A DNA stretch of 64,000 nt, taken from positions 34,103,716 through 34,167,715 of the forward strand of contig OX465587.1 in assembly GCA_950022655.1 (NCBI GenBank). Reading direction: 5' to 3'. The stretch comes from Alentia gelatinosa (taxonomy: Eukaryota > Annelida > Polychaeta > Phyllodocida > Polynoidae). Below the pieces are notes generated by a model. The model ran no database searches and was not told the origin of the DNA. It saw nothing but the letters and a program-made list of their open reading frames with translations. A program made the position numbers and the translations under genes. Shown here piece after piece: positions 52,745 through 63,805 of this stretch (positions within the stretch are counted from its first letter, which is position 1; each line of letters opens with the position of its first letter).

Positions 52745-53905
52745 AAGGCTCTACCAACTGAGGTTTGACAGTGCAATAAAAAATCTGATATTGATACCGA
52801 GTGAGGGATGGTAAACCATCAGGCAGTCCCATATAAACACTGAACATTGGGACTGAAGAATGATCATGCAGTTCCATATTGATACTGAGCGGGGGTACTG
52901 GGACATAATCATGCAGTCCAATATTGATACTGAGATGGGGGACTGAGGTATGATCATCCAGTCCCATATTGACACTGACCAAGGGGGTCTGGGGAACAGT
53001 CAGGCAGTCCCATATTCATACTTATTGGGAGGACTGGGGAATGATCTTGCAATCTCATATTTATACTGACGGGGGTGACTGGGGAATCATCATGTGGTCC
53101 CATATTGATACTAAGTGGGGGTACTGGGACATGACCATGTGGTCCCATATTGATTCTGAGTGGGGGTACTGGGGAAGGATCATGTGGTCCCATATTGATA
53201 CTGAGTGGGGGTACTGGGTAATCATCATGTGGTCCCATATTGATACTGAGTGGGGGTACTGGGAAAGGATCATGTGGTCCCATATTGATACTGAGTGGGG
53301 GTACTGGGACATGACCATGTGGTCCCATATTGATTCTGAGTGGGGGTACTGGGTAATCATCATGTGGTCCCATATTGATACTGAGTGGGGGTACTGGGGA
53401 AGGATCATGTGGTCCCATATTGATACTGAGTGGGGGTACTGGGACATGACCATGTGGTCCCATATTGATTCTGAGTAGGGGTACTGGGGAAGGATCATGT
53501 GGTCCCATATTGATACTGAGTGGGGGTACTGGGTAATCATCATGTGGTCCCATATTGATACTGAGTGGGGGTACTGGGGAATCATCATGTGGTCCCATAT
53601 TGATACTGAGTGGGGGTACTGGGACATGACCATGTGGTCCCATATGGATACTGAGTGGGGGTACTGGGGAATTATCATGTGGTCCCATATTGATACTGAG
53701 TAGGGGTACTGGGGAATGATCATGTGGTCCCATATTGATACTAAGTGGGGAATGATCAGGTGGTCCCATATTGATACTGTGTTGGGAGAGAGGGGCAGAG
53801 GGTAGGGCAGTCCCATATTGATACTGATCGGGAAGAGGGGGGCACAGGGCAGGTCGGTCCCATATCGATACTGATCGGGGGGACTGGGGTACAGGGCTGG
53901 ACTTC
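52745..53905 (-). repeat. 45-bp minisatellite, about 25 units, open in several frames
   Basis: Core CATGTGGTCCCATATTGATA / CTGAGTGGGGGTACTGGGGA / AGGAT. The 53080-53760 part is exact 45-bp periodicity, so 15-residue repeats appear on the minus strand (SINMGPHDHSPVPPL-type, 271 aa; SIWDHMIIPQYPHSV-type, 308 aa) and on the plus strand (169 aa). Flanks are more diverged. With frames open on both strands and no flanking conserved domain, a minisatellite is more likely than a gene, but a repeat protein cannot be excluded. Confidence 0.88.
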
Positions 53906-54330
53906 GGTTCCTACCCGCCTTCTCTCCCAGACTCGGTCTGGGCTCGGCGGCAGAGCGACTTGGCCTGCGTTTAAGAAACATGATCAATTATGACATTTCC
54001 AATCGTGTTTCATGCCCGAGGGCCGTTCCGCCTACTTAAGCAGATTACAAATAACACGAGATATTGATCATGTCATTACAGTTATGGACTTGAGGGCGGA
54101 ACCGCCCCCTCCTATACCCCCCCCCCCCCTCCCCAACACACACCCTCCTCACACAGCGTCCCGACGCGCCGTCTAGTGGGACGCGCGGCAACCAGGGACG
54201 CGTAATGACGTCACGTCGGAACGTAACAACAAATGGCGGCGCGTTTTTTGTGTGTTTCTGTGCGGAGAGAAAAACGCAGTTTATTAACGTGGATGAAGTC
54301 AGTGGCGCGCGTGACTAGGTTTTTGTGGAT
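53906..54330. promoter_or_regulatory. CpG-rich patch around 54120-54300
   Basis: TGACGTCACGTCGGAACG (CRE-like) and AACAAATGGCGGCGCG (YY1-like) lie about 20-30 bp apart after a C-rich run at 54116-54132. Candidate core promoter reading right; the frame at 54325-54567 has no domain. Confidence 0.3.
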
Positions 54331-55239
54331 ATTTTTTTACAGGAGTTTGTAAAAACATACCTACATCTGGTCGCAGAGACCGTTTACACAGTTAAGAAGC
54401 TTGTATTTGATGAAGATGCAGATAAAGAAAGTGACTTTATTACCGTAATATCTCATGACGATAACGCCCTGTTTTATAAACCTATTTCATCCACACTCGC
54501 GCAAGACATCTCACCGGGTTTTTTTTCTTTTTTTCTTTCATTATTTTTCCTTTTCTTTTTTTTCTGAACATTCTTTGTTGTCGTCTCAGATGACATTCGA
54601 GATGACCAGCTAGGTCATGGTTTGAATTCCGCCTACAACTCAATCTGGGGTTTATCTTTTAGGGTTTAAGAGCTTGTTCCACTGGACCGACGGTCGCGGA
54701 TTTGGATTCTAGACACTAGTCAATCATTTTCGGATACCCTAGAGTTTCTTAAATCTTTGATAATGGACATTTATTAAACTATTATTATCAGAATTATATA
54801 CATTACGATATGTGAGCTCTTTTTTAAAATTCTTTATTGTATCTCGTTTCGTTCAGTTACAATGTATAACATGAAGACATATTTTTTGATAGATAAAGCA
54901 GGCATATCCGTAAACCATAGTATGTTTGGCTGGTTTCAGCCGGGTCGCTTCCTCTTAAAGGCCCATGGACATTTGATTGCATGAGAAATCGGCCTTTAAA
55001 CGCCGTCATTAGTCACAGTCATAATTGAAACAACAATAAAAGGGTAAGTTTCAGACATCTAATAGTCTATTATTCCAACCCTATCCATGCCCATATCTAA
55101 AAAGTCGTCAAGTCTGTAGGTACATAATAACTCCTACTTCTGTCAAACATTTTAATGAAGTCGAAAGTTTCATGTTGACTTACGGTATCATCAATACAAA
55201 TGTATTTGATGAATTAATCTAATACCATTTTGATATTAC
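54331..55239. other. No gene supported
   Basis: T-rich run at 54517-54565. 54820-54838 (minus strand CAATAAAGAATTTTAAAAA) looks like a poly(A) end similar to that of the LINE, but nothing LINE-like follows. Confidence 0.3.
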
Positions 55240-55520
55240 CGGTATGTAGACCATCACATCAAATAAAACATACCCTATAGAATACCCTATCACATCACAT
55301 TGTGTAGAATCTACCTCTTATCAATTGATATTGTTTAGAAACTACCCCTTAAAATACCCTATCAAATAACATTGTATAGAACAGCAAAATGGAAGACCAC
55401 CAACCTCGATGAATTTTGTGTGAAATAAAAAATTAAAAAAAAAATTTAAAACCAAAACGACCTACCAGTTAAAATTCTACATCTTATCACATCAAATACA
55501 ACCACCCCTTTACAATTCCA
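55240..55520 (+). repeat. Weak tandem similarity, unit about 55 bp
   Basis: ACCCTATCACATCACATTGT, GTAGAATCTACCTCTTATCA and AGAAACTACCCCTTAAAATA recur three to four times with drift. Confidence 0.5.
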
Positions 55521-55539
55521 TATCAGGTGATATGGTATA

Positions 55540-55814
55540 CTTTAGAGGAGACCTTTTACGGTTAGAGCTCGTATCCCATTAAGTTTGAATAACGTGGTCA
55601 TTCGCAAGGCGAAACCACATGAATCACGTACCATAAACTCTGACCATAAACTTGAATGGGTTTCTGAATTTACCTTACCCCTCATATTAACTAATCTTCT
55701 GACATTGGTGACACAATCCCCTATCGAATACTTTTTTCCTAAATATTCTATGGGCGTTGGGTACGAGTTCCCAATGTTAAGTCCATGGGAAAAAAGATAC
55801 CAGGGGTGAGATAA
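55540..55814 (-). mobile_element. PAL-A palindromic element, copy A8
   Basis: Arm GGTTAGAGCTCGTATCCCAT belongs to the A1/A7 subfamily; the right arm is shortened. Tip TTCGCAAGGCGAAACCACATGAA. Then TTACCTTACCCCTCATATT, CCCAATGTTAAGTCCATGG and ACCAGGGGTGAGATAA. About 20 bp shorter than A1. Confidence 0.75.
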
Positions 55815-56755
55815 AACCTACCCCTCCTATAGGCCGCGCAGCCATATTGGGGACTGGAAACTAGTTGTCTTTTTACTTTATATGCAAAAATTACCTTAAC
55901 TTAGGCTGTAAAAACCATATACAGATATGCAAAAGGTACTAAATTAGATCATTGATAATGGGCTTTATTATCATATATATGTTGAATTTATTGAGATTAT
56001 GTGTCTGTTATCATTTTTGACGTATTTTCTCATAAATCATCTAGAAATTTAGACAAAATGTTTGACATGTAGAATATAAGTGAAGGTTGCAAAGAATTCC
56101 ATATGGAAACAAAATCGAAACTCGGTTTAGTCAAGTAGAGACTTCTTTTACAATCATTTTGATACCTTAACTTTTGTTGTACTCAGAATATAAATAAAAA
56201 TGGACTGTGTTATTTTATGAATAGAAAAGTAGCAAAGAAAACCTTGTTGTCATACCTGCCATGTCAACGCACTGTCATGGTAGGCAGAAAATGGAGAAGA
56301 AAGGCTTGCTTGGAAATGATGCAATATTTCTATATTGTAATTTCAGAAAATGCTTTTCTATATTATCTAAAACCTATACATAAACTAATTAGATATGCAG
56401 CACAAGTCAATCTATAAGATGTTTTAGGGAAACACTATTTGAATCCGGATCCCAACATTCTTTTTCTTTTGGTATTTCTATGAAAAACCAATTGTGCAAT
56501 CACTTACTCATTATTAATAACATTATTTTACTGCTCGAATTCCTCCTGGAAAAGGAATTATGAACTGGTTTTCCCCTGTATCACCCATGCTATTCTTGTT
56601 TGTTGTTTACCTATACCTTATCCGACAAGAAATTATCATTGGCCACTGGAGCCTACGAAAGACGGATTCATTCCCTAGTAGATAACTCCAGTCTAAATAA
56701 AAAAATCTAAAAGAATTTTTTTTTTAACATAGTCCCTAATATGCCTTCCTGGCCT
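55815..56755. other. AT-rich, no feature seen
   Basis: About 0.95 kb with no supported gene or repeat. Confidence 0.4.
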
Positions 56756-57075
56756 ATAGTCGCACATACTACCACACATCCCTGTAGCGATCCCAGGTTC
56801 TCCCATCACGGCCGCCGCTATCTCGATTACAGGCAGCTGGGGACAGGTCAGCATCTCTTATCACTGAGCAGCTCACCCCGCGGCGGGCCCGGCGAGCAGA
56901 TACCATCAGCGGCCGAACGGCGCCCGGAGCCGGGCCCGGGTCGCCCGCCCGCCGGTCTCTGTGTGCCCGGGCTGACGGGCTCCCCCGACACGGTGATGAT
57001 GTTTAGAGTGAGCCGCGATGTTTTCACCTGATATCGCCCACTGACGTATGTCTGTGGCGACGGAGATCTCAGTGA
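56756..57075. promoter_or_regulatory. CpG island-like patch, 300 bp
   Basis: A very GC-rich block (CCCCGCGGCGGGCCCGGCGA, GCCGGGCCCGGGTCGCCCGC) set in AT-rich DNA. A 96-aa Pro/Gly/Arg-rich frame at 56741-57031 crosses it; no domain. It could be a first exon or only a promoter island. Confidence 0.4.
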
Positions 57076-57119
57076 GATTACCGCGAGCTGCTCCGAGTGG
57101 GTGGAGCTTTTAATGGTGT

Positions 57120-58350
57120 AGGACGCCTGGTGTAAGGTGTAAACGTAGAGCGTGTGACTGGTATAAATACAGGGATTCTAAAATATGAAATATATATGGA
57201 TCGTATGACTGGTGTTAGAACAGGGATTCTTAAAATATATAATATATGTGGATCGTATGACTGGTATAACAACAGGGATTCTAAAAATATGAAATATATA
57301 TGGATCGTATGATAGGTATAACAACAGGGATTCTAAAGATATGAAATATATATATATGGATTGTATGACTGTTATTCGAACAGGGATTCCAAAAATATGA
57401 AATAATGTGAATCGTGTGACTGGTATGAGAACAGGGATTCTAAAAAATGAAATATATGCAGATCGTGTGACTGTTATTAGAACAGAGATTCAAACGATGT
57501 AAAATATATGTGGATCGTATAACTGGTATTAGAACATGAATTCTAAGAATATAAAATATATTCAGATCTTATGACTGGTATAAGAACCGTAATTCTAAAA
57601 ATATAAAACATGTGAATCGTATGACTGGTATTAGAGCAGGGATTCTAAAAATATGAAATATATGTGGATTGTATGACTGGTATTAAAGCAGGGGTTCTAA
57701 AAATATGAAATATATGTGGATCATATGACTGGTATAAGAACAGGGATTCTAAAAAATATAAAATATATGTGAATCGTGTCACTGGTATTAGGACAGGGAT
57801 TCTAAAAATGTACAATATATATGAATTGTATGACTGGTATTAGAACAGGAATTCTAAAATTATGAAATAAATGTGACTCGTATGACTGGTGTTATAACAG
57901 GGATTCTAAAAATATAGATTATATATATGGATCGTATGACTGGTGTTAGAACAGGGATTCTAAAAATATAAAATATATGTGGGTGGTATGACTGTTATTA
58001 GAACAGGGATTCTAACAGTATAAGGTATATGTGAAATGTATGGCTGGTATGAGAACAGGGCTTCTAGCAGTATGAAATATATGTAGATCGTAGGACAGGT
58101 ATTAGAATAGGGATTCTAAAGATATATAGTATATGCGGATTTTATGACTGGTATTAGAACAGAGATTCAAACCGTATAAGGTATATGTGAAATGTAAGGC
58201 TGGTATTAGAACAGGGCTTCTAGCAGTATAAGGCATAGCGACTGGTATGACTGGTATTAGAGCAGGGATCCTAACAGTAGATGGAATAATATGTGTATCA
58301 TATGACTGGTGTTAAACCAGGGCTTCTAACAGTATAAACCATATCGTGAA
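57120..58350 (+). repeat. AT-rich minisatellite, unit about 52-56 bp, over 20 copies
   Basis: Unit GGGATTCTAAAAATATGAAA / TATATGTGGATCGTATGACT / GGTATTAGAACA with many substitutions; it decays at the right end (CTTCTAGCAGTATAAGG). Confidence 0.93.
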
Positions 58351-58968
58351 GTGTAGGATCTAAATAGATGTAGGCTTTTAATTCTCACTTCAACATATTT
58401 GCAGATTTATAGCACCATGTGTAAAACACTAATCAGGGGTACAGGACGTTAGGCACAGTGTATCATATTTCTACTTTATTTCATCTCCTGATCTGTAGGT
58501 GACAGCTATTTTATTACAAATATAGTTTGTCTATTCTATAATAGCGCAGACAGTACACAAGTAACTTACCATGCTCTGCTATTGGCAAGTTGTTGCACAC
58601 TTAGACATATGTATAACTATACTAACAATCTCCTGTATGAAGTCTTAGCAGGTTACCAATAATGAAACTCCCTCATTGTGTCTATTAAGATGCAGTTCTG
58701 ACATCAGATACCTCTCTCTCTGACCACCTACACTGACCTATTATCTGTGGTTATTAAGACAGCTGCCTTAATTGCTTACATGAAAAATATCTCCTTTCTC
58801 ATTTAGTCCATCAAGACGTCCAATAGGAGACTGTCAAAGCCTGAACCCACCTCAGGGAGTTGAGGGTTATTTAGATGACAGGGGACCTGATGATGGGGAC
58901 TCCTGGCTCGCGTGGTGACAGCTTACTGCCTGCTTTAGACTTGCTCGAGTCTTTGATTACGAACATTC
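58351..58968. other. No gene supported
   Basis: Non-coding. Confidence 0.35.
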
Positions 58969-59287
58969 ATTAATATGGAGAAACCAAACAAGAGTTAGTC
59001 GTGTTGTTGTTTATCGCACGATGGCAAGATCGCGTATTACTGCGCGAGGCGAAGCCAAGAGCAGTAATACGCGATCTTGCCAGAGTGCGATAAACAATAA
59101 CACAACTAACTCGAGTTTGGTTTAGAATTGTTCTTACTCCGCCCGTCTAAATTACTTCTACATTAACAAATGACGTCATTTGTCAAGTGTATCCCACTAG
59201 AGCGATATTTTTCATTTTTCTGAACTCCAGACCGAATACAGTGACCCAATGTTAAGCCTATGGAGTCTTTTATTAGGGGTAGGATAA
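58969..59287 (-). mobile_element. PAL-B palindromic element, copy B3
   Basis: Very regular hairpin: AGTTAGTCGTGTTGTTGTTT / ATCGCAC / GGCAAGATCGCGTATTACTGC pairs with GCAGTAATACGCGATCTTGCC / GTGCGAT / AAACAATAACACAACTAACT. Tip GCGAGGCGAAGCCAAGAGC. The second module has ACAAATGACGTCATTTGT, CCCAATGTTAAGCCTATGGAG and TTAGGGGTAGGATAA. Confidence 0.82.
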
Positions 59288-59625
59288 ATGATTTAACACA
59301 ATAAGAATAAAGTTTATTAAAGTATGTATCCTTCTCTGACTGGCCCATGAATCAAAGACTTGTCCACTATGAACCAACTCTCCTGTTCATGGCCCCAAGC
59401 CGCTCCCTATAACCCTATACCTCCTCCTACCCCTCCCCCTCCCCTTCCTCCAGTTCCCTGGCCGCCTTTGTCGTCATAGCAATATATTTTGCATCGATTA
59501 ACTCGATTCAGATCGAAGTGAGAGGGTATCAATCTCCCAGCAGATTTCCTGACCAGTAGCCAGGATATCTGTATGGAGAGCGTTGGGAATGCTGGAGCTA
59601 AACAGCGCCAGAAATCCAACACCCT
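59288..59625. other. No feature seen
   Basis: Non-coding, with a CCTCCCC-rich piece at 59420-59455. Confidence 0.3.
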
Positions 59626-60010
59626 AAAGTCGGGCCTCCACCTACCACAATTCTGGTCCCGATTGGGCTTACTATGGCCTTTCCGTCACCATTCCGATTC
59701 TATCGTGAGGTCAGCCAAAATCGTGGTAGGTGGGACAGGTTTCTGCGATTTCATCCAAGTCAGCTCACGATAGTCTGCGATTGAAAACGCCAATCGTAGA
59801 GGTCCCGCTAACTTCCAACATGTTGGAAATTTCGTAGCCTGTCATATAAGGGATCGTAACCTATAGGGAAAATATCATGGTCAGCGAGTATGAATCACAG
59901 CTTTCTGATTTCAAACCATGTCTACGATTTGGAGCTATCGGGGACCTCCCGATAGGCCACTATTTGGGAAGTATGCCGTAGACTGTCGTGGTAGGTGGGG
60001 GCCCGGCTTT
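59626..60010. mobile_element. TIR element T3 (385 bp)
   Basis: Left AAAGTCGGGCCTCCACCTAC(CACAAT) and right (GTCGTG)GTAGGTGGGGGCCCGGCTTT are inverted, about 22 of 26 bp. An internal ATCGTGGTAGGTGGGAC copy of the end lies near 59722, a layout like T2. Flanks CTAA and TTAC are weakly TTAA-like. Confidence 0.75.
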
Positions 60011-60034
60011 ACGAATTGTACCAGTCCCTGTATC

Positions 60035-60125
60035 CCCACGAGGAGGGTAGCCATAGGATGCAGGGACTGGAGCCAGTATCCCGGTGAGGAGGGTAGCCAT
60101 AGGATGCAGGGACTGGAGCCAGTCT
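60035..60125 (+). repeat. Tandem duplication of about 48-50 bp
   Basis: GAGGAGGGTAGCCATAGGAT / GCAGGGACTGGAGCCAGT is present twice in a row. Confidence 0.85.
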
Positions 60126-60285
60126 ATGCCTGCTTCTGTCCGCACACGATCCTCTCTCATCAACAGAGATCAGCATTTACGTCGTAACCCGCTTGTGTTC
60201 TGAGGATCATCGCTCTTTCACCGCGGAGTCATTATTGGGCATCGCGATGTGAACACGGTGAGACATCGTAGTGTATTGAGACTAA

Positions 60286-60345
60286 ACAAGAAACCAACAG
60301 GTTCTGGTCAAAGTCGTCATTCTCCACGAGTTTGATGCGGAGTTC
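60286..60345 (-). mobile_element. PAL-A fragment, copy A9
   Basis: AAGAAACCAACAGGTTCTGG and TCAAAGTCGTCATTCTCCAC then GAGTTTGATGCGGAGT match the left arm of A3/A4 and stop abruptly at TTCCCCTGG. A PAL-like tip (GAACCAGGCGATAGTCGAATGAA) recurs at about 60450-60475. Confidence 0.6.
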
Positions 60346-60900
60346 CCCTGGTACCCTAGGGCACTCATCAGTGTCCCTAGGCTCGCAAGAACCTTAATTC
60401 TCCTTCATACTTCTACCAAGGTAAGAATTCGGATAATTACCTATGATATGAACCAGGCGATAGTCGAATGAATATCATGTAGCTGTATCGCCGAATTCGG
60501 TGATTGTACACTCAATATTCCCGTCATGAAAATTGCTCTAAAAATAAAAGATTGCCGCCAACACCCTGAGTCTCCCACCTGCCGGCTCAACCAGCCTCTG
60601 GTGAATTTCCCTGAAGGATGTCTGGAGTGGCATCTGAAGAACATCCTGTGAAATATGTAGCTACCGGAGAATGTCAAGAGCCTTCAAGACATATTGGTCT
60701 CGGAAGGAGCCAGAGGGGGATGGGATATTAGACGTGGGGACTACAAGAAACCACGAGATAAATCTACGTTAGAGGCACTCCCTGATATTTAATCTTGTGA
60801 CCAGGTTGTATATTGGACATAATTCTATCTGGTGGCAATGCGGGGAGATTTCTCTTTGATATTTTTTTTCAAGATGCCTCCAGTTGAGGAGGCTTGAAAT
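60346..60900. other. No gene supported
   Basis: Non-coding; short CCTAGGG/CCCTAGG inverted words at 60350-60385. Confidence 0.3.
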
Positions 60901-61320
60901 CACGTGACGATCCAAGCCGAAACGAGGTTCATCTGTTGGCGTCTAGATGGCGCTGCGCTCACTCGCTGGTTAAAAGTCGTCTGCTCCGGTTTGATCTCCG
61001 GGAACCAGCAGAAATTGAGCGTGTGCGCAGGCGCGGCGGCCATTGATGATGTCAAGACGCCATCTAGCGTCCGAAAAGACCAATATGAGCGGAAACGGTT
61101 TTATTAGGAGCGTTCACTCTGTCCAATCAGCGCGAGGCTGATATCCATTATGCCGCGGTGCTTGTTAAGTTTACGCTGATTGGTTAAAATAGACATTGAG
61201 GGTAAAAGGGGATGCGGGCTTATCCAGTGTCCGGGACGCCACCTGAGAGCGAGGCTAAACCGGAAATCAGCACCCCGGTCGGTGCGCATGCGTTGTGATG
61301 GACGTCGGGCCATGACCCAC
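60901..61320. promoter_or_regulatory. Moderately CpG-rich patch
   Basis: Includes GCGCATGCGTTG near 61284 (NRF1-like) and GCGCAGGCGCGGCGGCC. The frame at 60904-61107 has no domain. Confidence 0.3.
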
Positions 61321-61419
61321 TGTCCATAATCTAGGTTACTATCTTTGGTTTAGTATCGATAAATGCCAGCCTGGACTGAGTCACCCCCAACAAGGCCAAT
61401 TTGCATACATCTAAAGGGT

Positions 61420-61520
61420 CATCCCAAGGTCACGCCAAGGTCAAGCATTCATCATGTAGAGGTCGTACATAAGTCACGTCAAGGTCATCTGAAGGTGAAA
61501 CAAAGGTCACGTCAAGAATA
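61420..61520 (+). promoter_or_regulatory. Cluster of AAGGTCA nuclear-receptor half-sites
   Basis: CCAAGGTCACGCCAAGGTCAAG, TCACGTCAAGGTCATC, TGAAGGTGA and CAAAGGTCACGTCAAG: at least four AAGGTCA copies, including TCAAGGTCA, the ERR/NR5A-type extended half-site. By eye only. Confidence 0.35.
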
Positions 61521-62055
61521 GTGATGGCTTCGCTATTGTATACCCCACACTAGAGACTGGGAGAGACTAATAAAACGAGCAATGGACAGTTATGACCCTC
61601 GAGCTGATCTTGTCAGAAAACAGTAGAGAGAAAATCTCCAGCCGAAGTCGCTGCCGGATGAGGGTAGCGGGGACAGGGACCTGCGGGGAAGCGGGGAGCT
61701 GGGCAGGCAGCAGATTAGTGTGTAGGCCTGCTCTGATAAGAAACTGGGTCGTTAGACGTAATCGCCCGGAATCACCGGCCGTTATCTGTGTATGCAGACT
61801 GCCAGTCCCCGCCCCCCCCCCCCGCTCCACCGCTCCCCCGCACCCCGCCCAGTCAACCCACAGCCTCCTCCCCTCCCCACCCACTGCCTATAACCAGCCC
61901 CACTCTGCCGTACTCAACACAGGAGCGTGGTTAAAGTCAGAAACCTCAGTAAACTCCATGCGAAGCCACACAGGTTGTAATGGCTGTGCTACATTTAGTT
62001 ATAAACTCGTTTCACGATCAGATTTTGTGTTGTAAATCTTGAATGTGCCTATTTC
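61521..62055. other. No gene supported; poly(C) at about 61811-61822
   Basis: The 147-aa and 105-aa frames on opposite strands overlap and carry no domain. Confidence 0.3.
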
Positions 62056-63035
62056 CATCTTACTGCAGTATCCTGGGGCCTGGGGCTGGGTAGGAGTGGG
62101 ACAGGAGTGGTTGAGGTGTCAGTGGGCAGGGAGTGGGTGGTGAGGGGCGGGGCTAGGTAGGAGTAGGACAGGAGTGGTTGAGGTATCAGTGGGCAGGGAG
62201 TGGGTGGTGAGGGGGGGGGGGCTGGGTAGGAGTGGGACAGGAGTGGTTGAGGTGTCAGTGGGCAGGGAGTGGGTGGTGAGGGGCGGGGCTGGGTAGGAGT
62301 GGGACAGGAGTGGTTGAGGTGTCAGTGGGCAGGGAGTGGGTGGTGAGGGGCGGGGCTGGGTAGGAGTCGGGCAGGAGTGGTTGAGGTGTCAGTGGGCAGG
62401 GAGTGGGTGGTGAGGGGCGGGGCTGGGTAGGAGTAGGACAGGAGTGGTTGAGGTGTCAGTGGGCAGGGAGTGGGTGGTGAGGGGGGGGGGGGGGGCTGGG
62501 TAGGAGTAGGACAGGAGTGGTTGAGGTATCAGTGGGCAGGGAGTTATATAGAAATGCATCGAGAATCTTATAAATAGACAATACTCCACGAGTTTGGATG
62601 TACCGGAATCATCATCGAGGCGAAGCCGAGTGACGATTATGGCACATCCAAACAAGTGGAATATTGTCTATTATACGATTCGAGTGCGGTTCTGGATTTA
62701 TCTCACCCTTTTCTATGATATTAGATAGCATCAGAATATCAGAATAGTTCGAATATACCTAGCAAATACATATGACTTCATATCACATTCAATACGCCAC
62801 GGCCGTGGCGTAGTATTATCACTTTACGGGGGTGATCGTTGAGTATTTTTTCCTAATGTTATTTCTATGGCTAAGCTTGTACTAGGGGTGAGATAATGGG
62901 TGGTGAGGGGCGGAGTCGGAGTAGGAGTGGTTGAGGTGTCAGTGGGCAGGGAGCGGGGGTGAGGGGCAGGGCTGGGTAGAAGTATGACAGGAGTGGTTGA
63001 GTGGGTGGTGAGGGGCTGGGTATGACAACGTAAAA
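62056..63035 (+). repeat. 67-bp G-rich minisatellite, split by a PAL-A insertion
   Basis: Unit CTGGGTAGGAGTGGGACAGG / AGTGGTTGAGGTGTCAGTGG / GCAGGGAGTGGGTGGTGAGG / GGCGGGG. About seven units left of 62543 and about two right of 62897. The unit is cut in GGGAGTGGGTGG. Confidence 0.92.
62544..62896 (-). mobile_element. PAL-A palindromic element, copy A10 (353 bp), inserted in the 67-bp array
   Basis: Begins TTATATAGAAATGCATCGAG and ends CTAGGGGTGAGATAA. Arms AATAGACAATACTCCACGAG / TTTGGATGT and ACATCCAAA / CAAGTGGAATATTGTCTATT; tip ATCGAGGCGAAGCCGAGTGACGAT; central ACGCCACGGCCGTGGCGT. Because the host repeat is known on both sides, the boundaries are exact to one base. Same length as A2. Confidence 0.92.
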
Positions 63036-63330
63036 AAACATTCACAGAACTGGGGAGGGTGTGGGGAGGGGCGGCATTATCTGAAGGGGACCAGACGCAT
63101 TCCTTATCTCCCAGGATCAGGATCGAGTATCCACTAAACTCCACTAAACTCCCCCTCCCTCACATCCACTCCCGTAGTCCCCGCCCCTTACGCTCCCCCA
63201 TGCACCCCCCATACGCTACATCCAAGCACCAGAATCCCCTTCCTTTACATCCCCTCCCCCTCAAACTCCCATCCTACCCCGCCCCCACACTCCTATACAC
63301 CCCCTCCCACCATCCGTAACCCCCCACCCT
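63036..63330. other. C-rich spacer
   Basis: CCCCTCCC-rich, without a recognised feature. Confidence 0.35.
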
Positions 63331-63805
63331 TCACACCACCTACCCCTCACATCCCTCCTTATCACACCCCTCCTCTTACACCCCTCCCCTCCCCTCAGAC
63401 CCCTCCCCTCAGACCCCTCCCCTCAGGCCCCTCCCCTCAGGCCCCTCCCCTCAGGCCCCTCCCCTCACACCACACCCTCACACCCCTCCCCCTAACACCC
63501 CTTCGCTCACACCCCTCCCCTCACACCCCTCTCCTCACACCACACCCTCACACCCCTCCCCTCACACCCCTCCCCCTCATACCCCTCCCCTCACACCCCT
63601 CCCCTCACACCCCTCCCCTCACACCCCTCCCCTCACACCACACCCCTCACACAACACCCCTCACGCCCCTCCCCCTCCCCCTCCCCCTCACACCCTCCCT
63701 CTCACACCTCTCCTCACACCCCTCCCCTCACACCCCTCCTCTTGTACCCCTCCCCTCACACCCCTCCCCTCACACCCTCCTCTTATACCCCACCCCTCAC
63801 ACCCC
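63331..63805 (+). repeat. (CACCCCTCCCCT)n array
   Basis: More than 30 copies of CACCCCTCCCCT and its CAGGCCCCTCCCCT and CACACCACACC variants. Minus-strand Gly/Arg/Glu/Val-rich frames are translations. Confidence 0.92.

Noticed and set aside
53061..53987. 308-aa repeat protein on the minus strand
   Set aside because: The 45-bp period keeps several frames open on both strands; no signal peptide, domain or splice context supports a gene.
54815..54840. Second LINE 3' end (AATAAAGAATTTTAAAAA on the minus strand)
   Set aside because: Only a short A run and no similarity to the LINE 3' UTR beyond the signal.
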